The notes under the pieces are model-generated. The model worked only from the letters and a program-made list of their open reading frames with translations. It was not told where the DNA came from and searched no databases. The translations under genes and the position numbers were made by a program. DNA of 15,097 bases, from contig JBCCHN010000128.1 in the NCBI GenBank assembly GCA_039028695.1, positions 1-15,097 of the forward strand, read 5' to 3'. Below, in pieces: positions 1 through 7,445 of the stretch. This stretch comes from JANQKX01 sp039028695. GTDB lineage: Bacteria > Pseudomonadota > Alphaproteobacteria > Kiloniellales > Kiloniellaceae. Numbering within the stretch: the first letter of the stretch is position 1; each line of letters opens with the position of its first letter.

Positions 1-360
1 CCCCGTGGGGGCCGCATCATCAACAACGGCTCCATTTCCGCCGACCGTCCGCGGCCCAACTCGGCGCCCTACACGGCGACCAAACACGCCATCACCGGGC
101 TAACCAAATCCACGTCTTTGGACGGCCGCAAGCACAATATCGCCTGCGGTCAAATCGATATCGGCAACGCCGCGACGGAGATGACCGAGGTTATGGCCCA
201 AGGCGTTCCCCAGCCTGACGGCTCCGTTCGGGCCGAACCGACCATGAATGTCAAACATGTGGGCGAGGCCGTCGTCTATATGGACAGCTTGCCGCTGGAG
301 GCCAATGTGCAATTCATGACTGTAATGGCAACCGCCATGCCATATATTGGGCGGGGATAA
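1..360 (+). CDS. Short-chain dehydrogenase/reductase (SDR), C-terminal part, truncated by window start
   Basis: The plus frame is open from the first base to the TAA at 358-360, giving 119 codons, so the gene begins before the window. The visible part has the SDR catalytic region: the β5 stretch RIINNGSISA with the catalytic Ser, then YTATK (YxxxK, Tyr and Lys), then helix α5 and a C-terminal region ending MPYIGRG. The usual PG motif after β6 is replaced by GQIDIGNA, a substitution found in some SDR subgroups. An NAD(P)-dependent oxidoreductase acting on a hydroxyl or carbonyl group is the family role; the substrate cannot be read. It lies about 200 bases upstream of hyuA on the same strand and may belong to the same pathway, but hyuA has its own palindrome-rich upstream region. 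An internal TTG at 118 is not a real start because coding similarity continues upstream of it. Confidence 0.9.
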   Translation, partial: PRGGRIINNGSISADRPRPNSAPYTATKHAITGLTKSTSLDGRKHNIACGQIDIGNAATEMTEVMAQGVPQPDGSVRAEPTMNVKHVGEAVVYMDSLPLEANVQFMTVMATAMPYIGRG

Positions 361-437
361 CCGAAACCGAAGATCGCCTTTGCCTCCAGTTTAGTCGGAT
401 TTAAGTCCTAATATACTGACTTATTTATTATTTTCCG

Positions 438-455
438 TTCCAAAGGTCATTGGAA
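438..455. promoter_or_regulatory. Inverted repeat TTCCAA-N6-TTGGAA upstream of hyuA
   Basis: Perfect 6-base arms are separated by 6 bases in the 196-base non-coding gap between the SDR and hyuA. It lies about 40 bases upstream of the candidate -35 box (495-500). It could be a binding site for a regulator other than the one recognising 512-536, or chance. No protein is assigned. Confidence 0.3.
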
Positions 456-494
456 AGACCGGATACAAAACCGCCGGGACGGTAGTCCTTTTTC

Positions 495-536
495 TTGACT
501 CTCTTTAAAAAATACACAATGTATACAATATTGTAT
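495..536 (+). promoter_or_regulatory. Candidate hyuA promoter with overlapping operator palindromes
   Basis: A TTGACT box (495-500) is followed by AT-rich DNA and a dense cluster of palindromes. ATACA-CAA-TGTAT lies at 512-524, TGTATACA at 520-527, and the perfect 14-base palindrome ATACAATATTGTAT at 523-536. The -10 region must fall inside this cluster, so a bound repressor would block RNA polymerase. GntR/FCD regulators commonly bind short palindromes with GTnnnAC or TTGTATACAA-like cores, and one such regulator is encoded downstream in the same cluster (6143-6949). The heptamer GGATACA at 461-467 recurs inverted at 532-538. The exact -10 is not clear. Confidence 0.55.
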
Positions 537-556
537 CCATGGAGTGAGATCCTGAA

Positions 557-2620
557 ATGAGTTGGACCGTCGGTGTCGATGTGGGGGGAACCTTCACGGA
601 TTTTTTCGCCCACAATGAAAAGAGCGGCCAGGTGCATTTGGCCAAACGTCCCTCCACCCCGGACGACCCGGGTCGGGCTATTCTGCAGGGACTCGATGAA
701 TTAGCCGCGCAGGCCCATATCGATCTGGCTTCCGTTAGCCGATTTTCCCATGGCACAACGGTGGCCACCAATGCCCTAATTCAGCGCCGCGGCGCCGACC
801 TGGCCCTGATCACCACGAAGGGTTTCCGCGATCTTTTGGAAATCGGGCGGCAAACCCGGCCTCACATGTACAATCTCCAACTCGATTTTCCGCCCCCGCT
901 GGTGCCGCGCGCTCGGCGTTTTGAGGTGGATGAACGCATGACTGCCCAGGGGCAGGCTCTGCGTGGCGTCAATGAGGCGGAGCTTGAGGAAGTCATAGGC
1001 CACCTTCAGGACAGTGGCGTGAGGGCTTGTGCCGTTTGTTTTCTTTTCGCGTTTCTCAATCCCGCCCACGAGCAGCAGGTGGCACGGCGCTTGAAAGAAG
1101 CTCTGCCTGATCTGCAGGTCTCCCTCTCCAGTGCTGTTCAGCCCGAATTTCGCGAGTACGAGCGTTTCACTACCACGGCCATTAATGCCTATCTTCAGCC
1201 AGCCGTGGGACAATACTTGCATCAGCTAGAGCGAAGCCTCGCGGAAGCCTTGCCCCAAGCCAGCTTGGGCATCAACCAGTCCAGCGGCGGGCTGATGTCG
1301 CCCCGCCGCGCGGCCCAGGTGCCCGTTCGCACGGCTTTGTCTGGGCCGGCGGCCGGCGTCGTTGGGGCCGTTCATGTCGCCAAAACGTCCGGCAAGGCCA
1401 ACGTTATTACCTTGGACGTGGGCGGCACCAGCGCCGATGTGGCTCTCATCCGGAATTATCAGGCGGCGATCTCCTTTGAGCGTCGCGTGGCGGACTTCCC
1501 GATTCGTCTGCCCATGGTGGATATTCACACCATAGGGGCCGGCGGCGGATCCATCGCCTGGTTTGATCGGGACGGGCTGATGAAAGTCGGTCCTCTGTCC
1601 GCCGGGGCTGTTCCCGGCCCAGCTTGCTACGGGCGGGGCGGGACCGAGCCCACCGTATCCGATGCGAATCTAATTCTGGGCCGTCTGTCTCCTCAGTTGG
1701 TGGATGGCTCCATGACCTTGAATGTGGAGCTCGCCAAGCAAGCTCTGCAACCGACGGCCGAGCGCTTAGGTCTGGATCTGCTTCAAACGGCTTATGGCAT
1801 GTTAGGGATCATGGTGGCGAACATGGTGCGCGCCATCCGCACCATCTCGGTGGAACGAGGCCATGACCCCCGGGGCTATTGCCTGATGCCTTTTGGCGGA
1901 GCGGGTCCGCTTCATGCCCGTGATGTGGCGGTGAGCCTGGGCATCAGTGAAATCCTGCTGCCGGCAGCACCGGGCATTGTCTGTGCGCAAGGCTTGGTGG
2001 TTTCAGACCTCTTAGAGGATTTTGTCGCCAGCCAGCGTCTGCCCTTGGCGGCGGAGTCATTGCGTTCTATCCAAGACTCCGTCGCTGATCTATTGGATAG
2101 GGCTGACAATTGGTTCGTGGCCGAGGGAATTCCTGAGCAAAGCCGACAGCTTTCCTTGAGGTTGGACCTTAGGTATGTGGGCCAGAATTTTGAACTTTCC
2201 GTGCCGGTTGCAGAGGGGCAAAGCGTCTCTCTGGATGTGCTGGCGGATTTAGAGCGATTAAAGACGGCGTTTTTTGATGCCCATGACGCGGCCTATGGTT
2301 ACCACAATCCGGCGGATCCCATTGAGGTCATCAACTGCCGCCTGACGGCGCGGGGCGGGCTCTATCGTACTGACGGTGCTGGCACAGATCCCGAAGATCG
2401 CCAAAGCCCAGACGCTCTCTCGGTGCGGCAGGTTTTTTTCGATCCATCACGCTCGGTGGAAACCAAGGTCTATAATCGTGCCGAGCTTCGCCCTGGCGAT
2501 CGCTTGGTTGGACCCGCGATTATCGAGCAACTGGATAGTACCACGCCTCTTTATCCCGGCGATGAGGCTCTTGTCGATCCTGCCGGTAATATCCTGATCT
2601 CCATTCGGGAGGAACTGTAG
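557..2620 (+). CDS. hyuA: HyuA-family ATP-dependent hydantoinase/oxoprolinase subunit A
   Basis: Predicted 687 residues, the usual length for the HyuA family (N-methylhydantoinase A, 5-oxoprolinase, caprolactamase and acetone/acetophenone carboxylase relatives). In the family this subunit activates a carbonyl or enol oxygen with ATP and works with HyuB in the cytoplasm. Sequence evidence: the N-terminal ASKHA phosphate motif DVGGTFTD at residues 8-15, HGTTVATNAL near 64-73, a second nucleotide-binding element DVGGTSAD at 287-294, GAGGGS at 327-332, the SAGAVPGPACYGRGGTEPT stretch, and FGGAGPLHA from 446. The ATG at 557 starts directly before the conserved β-strand; GGAG at 541-544 is a somewhat distant ribosome site. 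It ends 2 bases before hyuB. The substrate (hydantoin, lactam, oxoproline-like or ketone) cannot be decided from sequence alone. Confidence 0.95.
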   Translation: MSWTVGVDVGGTFTDFFAHNEKSGQVHLAKRPSTPDDPGRAILQGLDELAAQAHIDLASVSRFSHGTTVATNALIQRRGADLALITTKGFRDLLEIGRQTRPHMYNLQLDFPPPLVPRARRFEVDERMTAQGQALRGVNEAELEEVIGHLQDSGVRACAVCFLFAFLNPAHEQQVARRLKEALPDLQVSLSSAVQPEFREYERFTTTAINAYLQPAVGQYLHQLERSLAEALPQASLGINQSSGGLMSPRRAAQVPVRTALSGPAAGVVGAVHVAKTSGKANVITLDVGGTSADVALIRNYQAAISFERRVADFPIRLPMVDIHTIGAGGGSIAWFDRDGLMKVGPLSAGAVPGPACYGRGGTEPTVSDANLILGRLSPQLVDGSMTLNVELAKQALQPTAERLGLDLLQTAYGMLGIMVANMVRAIRTISVERGHDPRGYCLMPFGGAGPLHARDVAVSLGISEILLPAAPGIVCAQGLVVSDLLEDFVASQRLPLAAESLRSIQDSVADLLDRADNWFVAEGIPEQSRQLSLRLDLRYVGQNFELSVPVAEGQSVSLDVLADLERLKTAFFDAHDAAYGYHNPADPIEVINCRLTARGGLYRTDGAGTDPEDRQSPDALSVRQVFFDPSRSVETKVYNRAELRPGDRLVGPAIIEQLDSTTPLYPGDEALVDPAGNILISIREEL

Positions 2621-2622
2621 CA

Positions 2623-4311
2623 ATGGTCAAGGAACCGCATATCGCCGCTTTGGACCCAATTGGCCTAGAGATCCTGTCCAATTCACTGCTTTCCATTGCC
2701 GATGAGGCTTTCGTCGCCTTGATGAAATCAGCCTATTCAACCAACATCAAGGAACGGAACGACCACTCCACCGCTATCATGGACCCAGCAGGTCGGCTGA
2801 TTGTCCAAGCGGCCCAATCCCTGCCCATTCACATCGCCTCCATGTCCGGTTTGATGGAGTCCCTGCTGGCCAAATATCCCCTTGAGGAAATCAATGAGGG
2901 TGATCTCTTTGTCGCCAATGATCCCCATGTTGCCGGCGGTACCCACCTGCCGGATATCAATATGGCCGCACCGCTCTTTTTCGAAGGACGTGTGATTGCC
3001 TTTATTTGCAACATTGCCCATCACGCCGATGTAGGGGGTATGGCGCCCGGTTCCATGGCCGGCGGCATGTCGGAAATATATCAAGAGGGCTTACGCATTC
3101 CCGTGGTGCGCCTTTTTTCGGGCGGCACGTTGCAGCAGGACCTGTTCGATGTACTGCTGCTGAACGTGCGGGTACCCGAAGAACGCCGGGGCGATTATTT
3201 CGCTCAGATCGCGGCATGCCGTCTGGGTCAGCGTCGCCTGGGCGAGGTCATTGCGGAACAGGGATTGGCCCGGGTTGAAGCCGCCTTCGATCAGATTGTT
3301 CAGCGCTCTGAAGGGCGCTTGCGCCAGGCTATTTCCGCCTTGCCCGATGGCTGCTATGACTTCACCGATTACATGGATGATGACGGCTTGGGAACGCCCG
3401 ATATTCCCATTTGTTTGACCGTCCAGGTTAAGGGCGACTGCATTCATTTTGACTTTGCCGGCACCAGTCCCCAGGTGCCGGGAAACATCAACGTGACCCT
3501 GAATGCGACCTTGGCCAGTGTTTGCTATGGCATGAAGGCGCTGCTGGATCCGGATATTCCCAACAACCAAGGCATTTTGAACGTTGCAGAGCTATCTGTT
3601 CCCAAAGGCACACTTCTCGATGCGGCTTTTCCGGCGCCGGTCGCGGCTCGAGCCCATACTTGCCAGCGAGTCGTGGACGTGGTTTTCGGTGCCTTAGCCT
3701 CCTGCTTGCCCGACCGGGTGGTGGCCGCCGCGAATGGCGCCAACACAACGGCGGTTTTCGCCGGAGTCGATCCGCGCCATGGCGGTGCTTATGTCTACTT
3801 GGAGACTTTGGGCGGTGGTATGGGGGCTCGGGCCGCCAAGGATGGCAAGGATGGCGTTCAGGTGAATATCACCAACACCTCGAACTTGCCGGTTGAGGCG
3901 ATCGAGATGGAGTATCCCTTGATGGTTGAGGAATATTCCCTAATCCAAGATTCGGGTGGCGCCGGTCGCCATCGGGGCGGCATGGGTCTGCGCCGCGTGG
4001 TGCGTCCAGTGGATCACGATTGCCTATTCAACGGTGCCGGTGAGCGGTTTTCTCATCGGCCTTGGGGCTTGTGGGGTGGCGAGCCCGGCGGCCACGGCCA
4101 ATTTTTGCTGCGAGAAGAATCGGGTGAGGGGCGGCGTTTGGACAACAAGCCCTCAAGTATTGTGGTCACGCCTGACCAAACCATCGTGGTAGAAACGCCG
4201 GGCGCCGGTGGATATGGAGCGCCCGATGAGCGTGCCCCTGAGGCTGTGGCGGACGACCGGCAGAGCGGTAAATTTTCCAAGAGTTTTTTAAGGGCTAACT
4301 ATGGTGTTTGA
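2623..4311 (+). CDS. hyuB: HyuB-family hydantoinase/oxoprolinase subunit B
   Basis: Predicted 562 residues, normal for HyuB, the partner that completes hydrolysis or carboxylation of the intermediate made by HyuA. Family signatures: NDPHVAGGTHLPD at residues 99-111, a His-rich HHADVGG from 133, NGANTTAVFAG, ETLGGGMGAR, NLPVEAIEMEYPL, GGAGRHRGGMGLRR and the C-terminal GAGGYGAP. The start is clear: ATG lies 2 bases after the hyuA stop and is preceded by GGAGGAA inside the end of hyuA, so the subunits are translationally coupled. A tail of about 30 residues after GAGGYGAP is polar and poorly conserved-looking. Separate hyuA and hyuB genes, as here, are typical of bacterial N-methylhydantoinase-like pairs, whereas 5-oxoprolinases are often fused. 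Substrate unknown. Confidence 0.95.
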   Translation: MVKEPHIAALDPIGLEILSNSLLSIADEAFVALMKSAYSTNIKERNDHSTAIMDPAGRLIVQAAQSLPIHIASMSGLMESLLAKYPLEEINEGDLFVANDPHVAGGTHLPDINMAAPLFFEGRVIAFICNIAHHADVGGMAPGSMAGGMSEIYQEGLRIPVVRLFSGGTLQQDLFDVLLLNVRVPEERRGDYFAQIAACRLGQRRLGEVIAEQGLARVEAAFDQIVQRSEGRLRQAISALPDGCYDFTDYMDDDGLGTPDIPICLTVQVKGDCIHFDFAGTSPQVPGNINVTLNATLASVCYGMKALLDPDIPNNQGILNVAELSVPKGTLLDAAFPAPVAARAHTCQRVVDVVFGALASCLPDRVVAAANGANTTAVFAGVDPRHGGAYVYLETLGGGMGARAAKDGKDGVQVNITNTSNLPVEAIEMEYPLMVEEYSLIQDSGGAGRHRGGMGLRRVVRPVDHDCLFNGAGERFSHRPWGLWGGEPGGHGQFLLREESGEGRRLDNKPSSIVVTPDQTIVVETPGAGGYGAPDERAPEAVADDRQSGKFSKSFLRANYGV

Positions 4312-4385
4312 ACTGGCTCGCCGCCTATTGTAAACCGCTTAGGTCCAAGCCCCCTGTTCAGCTCCTAACTGGAAAGGATCACCAG

Positions 4386-5336
4386 ATGAGCCAAGCTGCC
4401 CTGCAAGCAACCGAAAAAAATTCCGCCAAGGCTTTTGGCGTCTGGTCCCCGGCGGTCACGGCGCTGGATAAAAACCTGATGATCGATAAGGATCGCTCCG
4501 TGGCGCACATTCGTTGGCTCTTGGAAAAAGGCTGCCACGGTGTGACTTTTATGGGTACCACGAGTGAAGCCACCTCCTTTTCCGCCGATGAGCGGATTGA
4601 GCTTTTGGACGCGGTGCTGGCGGCAGGTGTTCTGCCGGCCCGGCTTATGGTGGGTAGTGGCTGCGCGGCCCTGACCGATTCTGTAAAACTCGCCGCCCAT
4701 GCGACTGCCGCGGGCTGCAGTGTGCTGGTCTTGCCGCCGTTCTATTACAAAGGTATCAGCGACGATGGCCTCTATGCGAGCTATGCGGAAATTATCGAGC
4801 GGGTCGGTAGCGCGGACCTGAAGCTTTACTTTTACCATTTTCCTAAGCTTTCGTGCGTACCTGTGACCCACGCGGTGATCGAGCGTTTGCTGCGTGCCTA
4901 CCCCGGTGCGATCAAGGGCCTTAAAGATTCTTCCGGGGATGCGGAAGGTTGTGCCGCTTACATCAAGGCCTTTCCCGACCTGGCAATTTTTCCGGGTAGC
5001 GAGATGTTGTTCCTGGACATGCTGCGTCTCGGCGGGGCGGGCACGATTACCGCCGGTGCAAATGTGAACGCACCCATGCTACGACAGCTCTACAAGACTT
5101 TCGAAAGCGAGGGCGATGGTCCGGCCGTATCCGCCCAGCAAGAGAAAATCAACGGGGTTCGCATGGCCTTGCAAGCCCGCCCCATGATCCCGGCCTTGAA
5201 GTCCGTCATCTCGCGGGAGCGCGAAGACGGGGCCTGGCAAAGGGTGCGGCCGCCACTGACGGGCCTGTCGGACGGCCAGTCAAATGAGTTGGCGCAGGAC
5301 CTAAAGGCCGCCGGGTTTGTTTTTGGAGAAGCGTAA
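4386..5336 (+). CDS. Dihydrodipicolinate synthase / N-acetylneuraminate lyase family (class I aldolase or hydratase)
   Basis: Predicted 316 residues with a TIM-barrel DHDPS/NAL family sequence. Key elements are GTTSEA (57-62, equivalent to the GTTGE carboxylate-binding loop), YHFP with catalytic Tyr150, and GLKDSSGD with Schiff-base Lys180. The family forms a Schiff base with pyruvate or a 2-oxo acid and then adds, cleaves or dehydrates. The Arg that follows the YNxP motif in true lysine-biosynthetic DapA is not present (the stretch reads YHFPKLSC), so I do not call it dapA; a catabolic 2-oxo-acid aldolase or hydratase is more likely. I chose ATG 4386, with GGAAAGGA just upstream, rather than the longer open frame from 4308, whose first 26 codons show no family resemblance and overlap hyuB. 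It overlaps the next SDR by one base (TAATG), which indicates coupling. Confidence 0.9.
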   Translation: MSQAALQATEKNSAKAFGVWSPAVTALDKNLMIDKDRSVAHIRWLLEKGCHGVTFMGTTSEATSFSADERIELLDAVLAAGVLPARLMVGSGCAALTDSVKLAAHATAAGCSVLVLPPFYYKGISDDGLYASYAEIIERVGSADLKLYFYHFPKLSCVPVTHAVIERLLRAYPGAIKGLKDSSGDAEGCAAYIKAFPDLAIFPGSEMLFLDMLRLGGAGTITAGANVNAPMLRQLYKTFESEGDGPAVSAQQEKINGVRMALQARPMIPALKSVISREREDGAWQRVRPPLTGLSDGQSNELAQDLKAAGFVFGEA

Positions 5337-6130
5337 TGGCAACTGAACCGCGGCGTTTCGAGGGACGGGTCGCTTTTGTGACCGGTGGCGCCAGTGGCAT
5401 TGGCCAGGTGGTGGCCGAGCGCCTTGCGCTCGAAGGGGCCGCTATCTTACTGGCCGATCAAAACATCGACAAAGCACAAGTCGTTGCCGACGGTATCCAG
5501 GCAAATGGAGGTTCGGTTGAAACCGCTTCCTGCGATGTAAGCGATGCCGAGCAAGTGGACGCCGCCTTCGCCAAGGCTCATGAGAAATTCGGGCCTCTAG
5601 ATATTTTGGTTAATTCGGCGGCTATCCCTCAAGTTCGGCCCTTTTTGAAGATGACCTTGGCGGAATGGCAAAAGGTCATTGACGTGAATATGACCGGCAG
5701 TTTTCTGTGCGCCCAGGCTGCCGCCAAAGCCATGGTCGCTGCAGATAAAGCCGGGCGGATTATTCAAATCTCGTCCATCAATGCCCAGCGGGCGATTACA
5801 GGACGAGGCGCCTATAGTGTGGCCAAGGGCGGTTTAGCCATTATGGTCAAGGTGATGGCCGCGGAATTGGGGCAGGCTGGGATCACTGTCAATGCGGTTG
5901 CGCCAGGGCCAGTGGACACTCCCATGGTGCTTGAGATGCATACGCAAGAAACCCGTGCAGCCTTTAACGCCCATCTCCCCATCAAGCGCTATGCTCAACC
6001 CGCCGAAGTTGCTGCGGCCACTGCCTTTCTGGCAAGTGACGAGGCAGCCTATATCACTGGCCACACTATCAACGTAGATGGGGGCTTCGATGCGGCCGGA
6101 ATGCTGTTTGACCTAGGCCCACTGGGATAA
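5336..6130 (+). CDS. Short-chain dehydrogenase/reductase (complete, classical SDR)
   Basis: Predicted 264 residues, classical SDR. The cofactor motif TGGASGIG lies at 16-23, and an Asp at 41 after β2 suggests NAD(H) rather than NADP(H). The usual NNAG appears as NSAA (93-96). The catalytic set is Asn118, Ser147, Tyr160 and Lys164 (YSVAK), with the APGPVDTPM loop at 189-197 and the C-terminal TINVDGGF signature. The start ATG shares a base with the stop of the aldolase-family gene, so the two are probably co-translated. In context it would oxidise or reduce the aldolase/hydratase substrate or product. It is a different protein from the truncated SDR at the start of the window. Confidence 0.93.
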   Translation: MATEPRRFEGRVAFVTGGASGIGQVVAERLALEGAAILLADQNIDKAQVVADGIQANGGSVETASCDVSDAEQVDAAFAKAHEKFGPLDILVNSAAIPQVRPFLKMTLAEWQKVIDVNMTGSFLCAQAAAKAMVAADKAGRIIQISSINAQRAITGRGAYSVAKGGLAIMVKVMAAELGQAGITVNAVAPGPVDTPMVLEMHTQETRAAFNAHLPIKRYAQPAEVAAATAFLASDEAAYITGHTINVDGGFDAAGMLFDLGPLG

Positions 6131-6142
6131 CGGTGCCATCGC

Positions 6143-6949
6143 GTGGCCAAACTTTCTACACCCAACTCCGCAGCACCCAACTCCGCAGCACCCAACTCCG
6201 CGGCATCCAATTCCACAGCACCGAAATCTGTGGCGTCCCTTCGAGGGGCCAAGGGGACTGGCGCGGTCCGGATTTACAATCAGCTTCGTGACGAGATCTT
6301 GACCCTTACCCTATCGCCCGGGGCCGACCTGGACGAGGCCGGCTTGGTTGCCCGTTTCGGCCTGTCTAGGACCCCGGTGCGCGAGGCGCTGATCCGATTG
6401 GCGGCTGATGGGCTAGTGGCTCTTTTGCCTAATCGAGGGGCGCAGGTGGCCACCATCGAATTATCGGACATACCCCGCTTTTTCGAGGCTTTCGACCTGG
6501 CCCAAAGAGTGGTCACTCGGCTCGCCGCTATCCGGAGGACCGATGAAGATTTGAGGCAAATTCGAGAGGCGGAGGAGTCTTTCGAAAAGGCCGTCGCGAC
6601 GGGAGATGTGTTGGCCATGACGGCCTGCAATCGGGACTTCCACTTGGCGGTCGCCACCGCTAGCCACAACGGCTATCTCATTGAAAACTATAGCCGTCTA
6701 TTGGATGAGGGCCTGAGGCTGATGCGGATCCCCTTTGCCTTTGACCCGGCGAGCGATAGCTATAGCCGTATCGATCACATCCAAAAGATCTCGTCCGAGC
6801 ATCAAGCCATCGTGCACGCTATTGAGGCGCACCACCCCGATGAAGCCGACTCTTTGGCGCAATCCCATGCGGAGTTGTTCCGTGATCGCTTCATGGCTTA
6901 TCTTAATCAGAATCAAACCCGCCAAATGGATCTTGCGCGCGGGGTCTAG
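6143..6949 (+). CDS. GntR-family transcriptional regulator, FCD (FadR C-terminal) type
   Basis: Up to 268 residues from a GTG start. The N-terminal winged helix-turn-helix spans about 42-106, with recognition region LSRTPVREALIRLAADGLV. An all-helical FCD ligand domain follows (about 115-255), with the metal/ligand-site pattern NRDFHLAVA...SHN, EHQAIVHAI and a final SHAELF. FCD regulators usually bind a carboxylated pathway metabolite and repress adjacent catabolic genes, so palindromes upstream of hyuA (512-536) are likely targets. The first 30 residues are five degenerate PNSAA-type repeats encoded by a 15-base tandem repeat and are unlike normal GntR N-termini. An in-frame GTG at 6230 would remove them, and neither start has a convincing ribosome site. 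It starts 12 bases after the SDR stop and ends 5 bases before the ATL gene. Confidence 0.92.
   Translation: MAKLSTPNSAAPNSAAPNSAASNSTAPKSVASLRGAKGTGAVRIYNQLRDEILTLTLSPGADLDEAGLVARFGLSRTPVREALIRLAADGLVALLPNRGAQVATIELSDIPRFFEAFDLAQRVVTRLAAIRRTDEDLRQIREAEESFEKAVATGDVLAMTACNRDFHLAVATASHNGYLIENYSRLLDEGLRLMRIPFAFDPASDSYSRIDHIQKISSEHQAIVHAIEAHHPDEADSLAQSHAELFRDRFMAYLNQNQTRQMDLARGV
6161..6235. repeat. Five 15-base degenerate tandem repeats at the 5' end of the GntR gene
   Basis: Units run 6161-6175, 6176-6190, 6191-6205, 6206-6220 and 6221-6235. The first two are identical (CCCAACTCCGCAGCA), the third differs by one base, and the fourth and fifth are increasingly diverged. They encode PNSAA, PNSAA, PNSAA, SNSTA and PKSVA if the GTG at 6143 is the start; with the alternative GTG at 6230 they would be leader DNA. 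A CCACAG-N9-CTGTGG inverted repeat (6213-6233) spans the last two units, directly over the alternative start. Confidence 0.85.
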
Positions 6950-6954
6950 TATCC

Positions 6955-7416
6955 ATGTCTCGATCTTCGCCCAATGCACCCACGCCCGATTTACCCGCGC
7001 CTGGCGATCCTTTTCGTCGCTTTGGCCCGGTCTATCATCTGATCCGTCAAATTCCCGCGGGCCAGGTTGCCAGTTATGGTCAGGTCGCTTTTGTCGCCGA
7101 TCTCGGCTCAGCGCGAATCGTGGGACGGGCTATGGCGAGCTTGCCCAACGGTACGGATGTGCCCTGGCACCGTGTCTTAAACAGCCAGGGCAAGATCGCT
7201 ATTCGCAAGGATGGTAAGGCGGATTCTCGACAACAACGTTTGCTCACCGCCGAAGGCGTCTTCTTCGACCGTCGCGGACATGTGGATTTCGCCTCCGTGG
7301 CTTGGACAGGGCCGAGTTGGGCCTGGCTCAATGAGAACGGCTACGATGTGGAGTCTCTTGTGGCGAAGAGTCAAAACCTGCGACGTATTGGTCCCTGGCA
7401 ACGCTGGAATTTTTGA
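6955..7416 (+). CDS. atl: Alkyltransferase-like protein (ATL), MGMT homologue without active-site cysteine
   Basis: Predicted 153 residues. It matches the DNA-binding domain of O6-alkylguanine-DNA alkyltransferases: IPAGQVASYGQVA (33-45), ARIVGRAM with the nucleotide-flipping Arg (53-60), then VPWHRV (69-74). The last is the PCHRV active site with Cys replaced by Trp71, the hallmark of ATL proteins. ATLs bind O6-alkylguanine lesions without removing the alkyl group and hand them to nucleotide excision repair. The C-terminal extension (about 115-153, Trp-rich) is longer than in the shortest ATLs. The ATG lies 5 bases after the GntR stop, so it is probably co-transcribed with the catabolic cluster, an unusual place for a DNA-damage protein. 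N-terminal residues 1-18 are Pro-rich and probably disordered. Confidence 0.9.
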   Translation: MSRSSPNAPTPDLPAPGDPFRRFGPVYHLIRQIPAGQVASYGQVAFVADLGSARIVGRAMASLPNGTDVPWHRVLNSQGKIAIRKDGKADSRQQRLLTAEGVFFDRRGHVDFASVAWTGPSWAWLNENGYDVESLVAKSQNLRRIGPWQRWNF

Positions 7417-7421
7417 TCCGT

Positions 7422-7443
7422 AATTTTTTTATCAGCAAAAATT
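7422..7443. terminator. AT-rich hairpin between convergent genes
   Basis: AATTTTT (7422-7428) and AAAAATT (7437-7443) flank an 8-base loop. It sits in the 29-base gap between the converging ATL and LysE genes, with T-runs on both strands, so it could act as a weak bidirectional terminator. The stem has no GC pairs, so the call is weak. Confidence 0.3.
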
Positions 7444-7445
7444 GA

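Noticed and set aside
118..360. TTG at 118 as the start of an 80-residue protein
   Set aside because: SDR coding continues upstream to the window edge, including the catalytic Ser and YxxxK; the gene is simply truncated.
477..493. GGAC-GGTA-GTCC followed by TTTTT as a terminator before hyuA
   Set aside because: Only a 4-base stem; too weak to support, and it lies next to the candidate hyuA promoter.
539..547. ATG-GAG-TGA mini-frame just before hyuA as a regulatory upstream ORF
   Set aside because: Two codons overlapping the ribosome site can arise by chance; nothing else supports it.
4322..4375. TTAGG/CCTAA inverted repeat between hyuB and the aldolase-family gene as an attenuator
   Set aside because: Five-base arms with a loop of about 20 bases and no T-run; consistent with chance.
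4308..4385. Longer open frame giving the DHDPS-family protein 26 extra N-terminal residues
   Set aside because: No family resemblance in these residues, overlap with hyuB, and a good ribosome site directly before ATG 4386.
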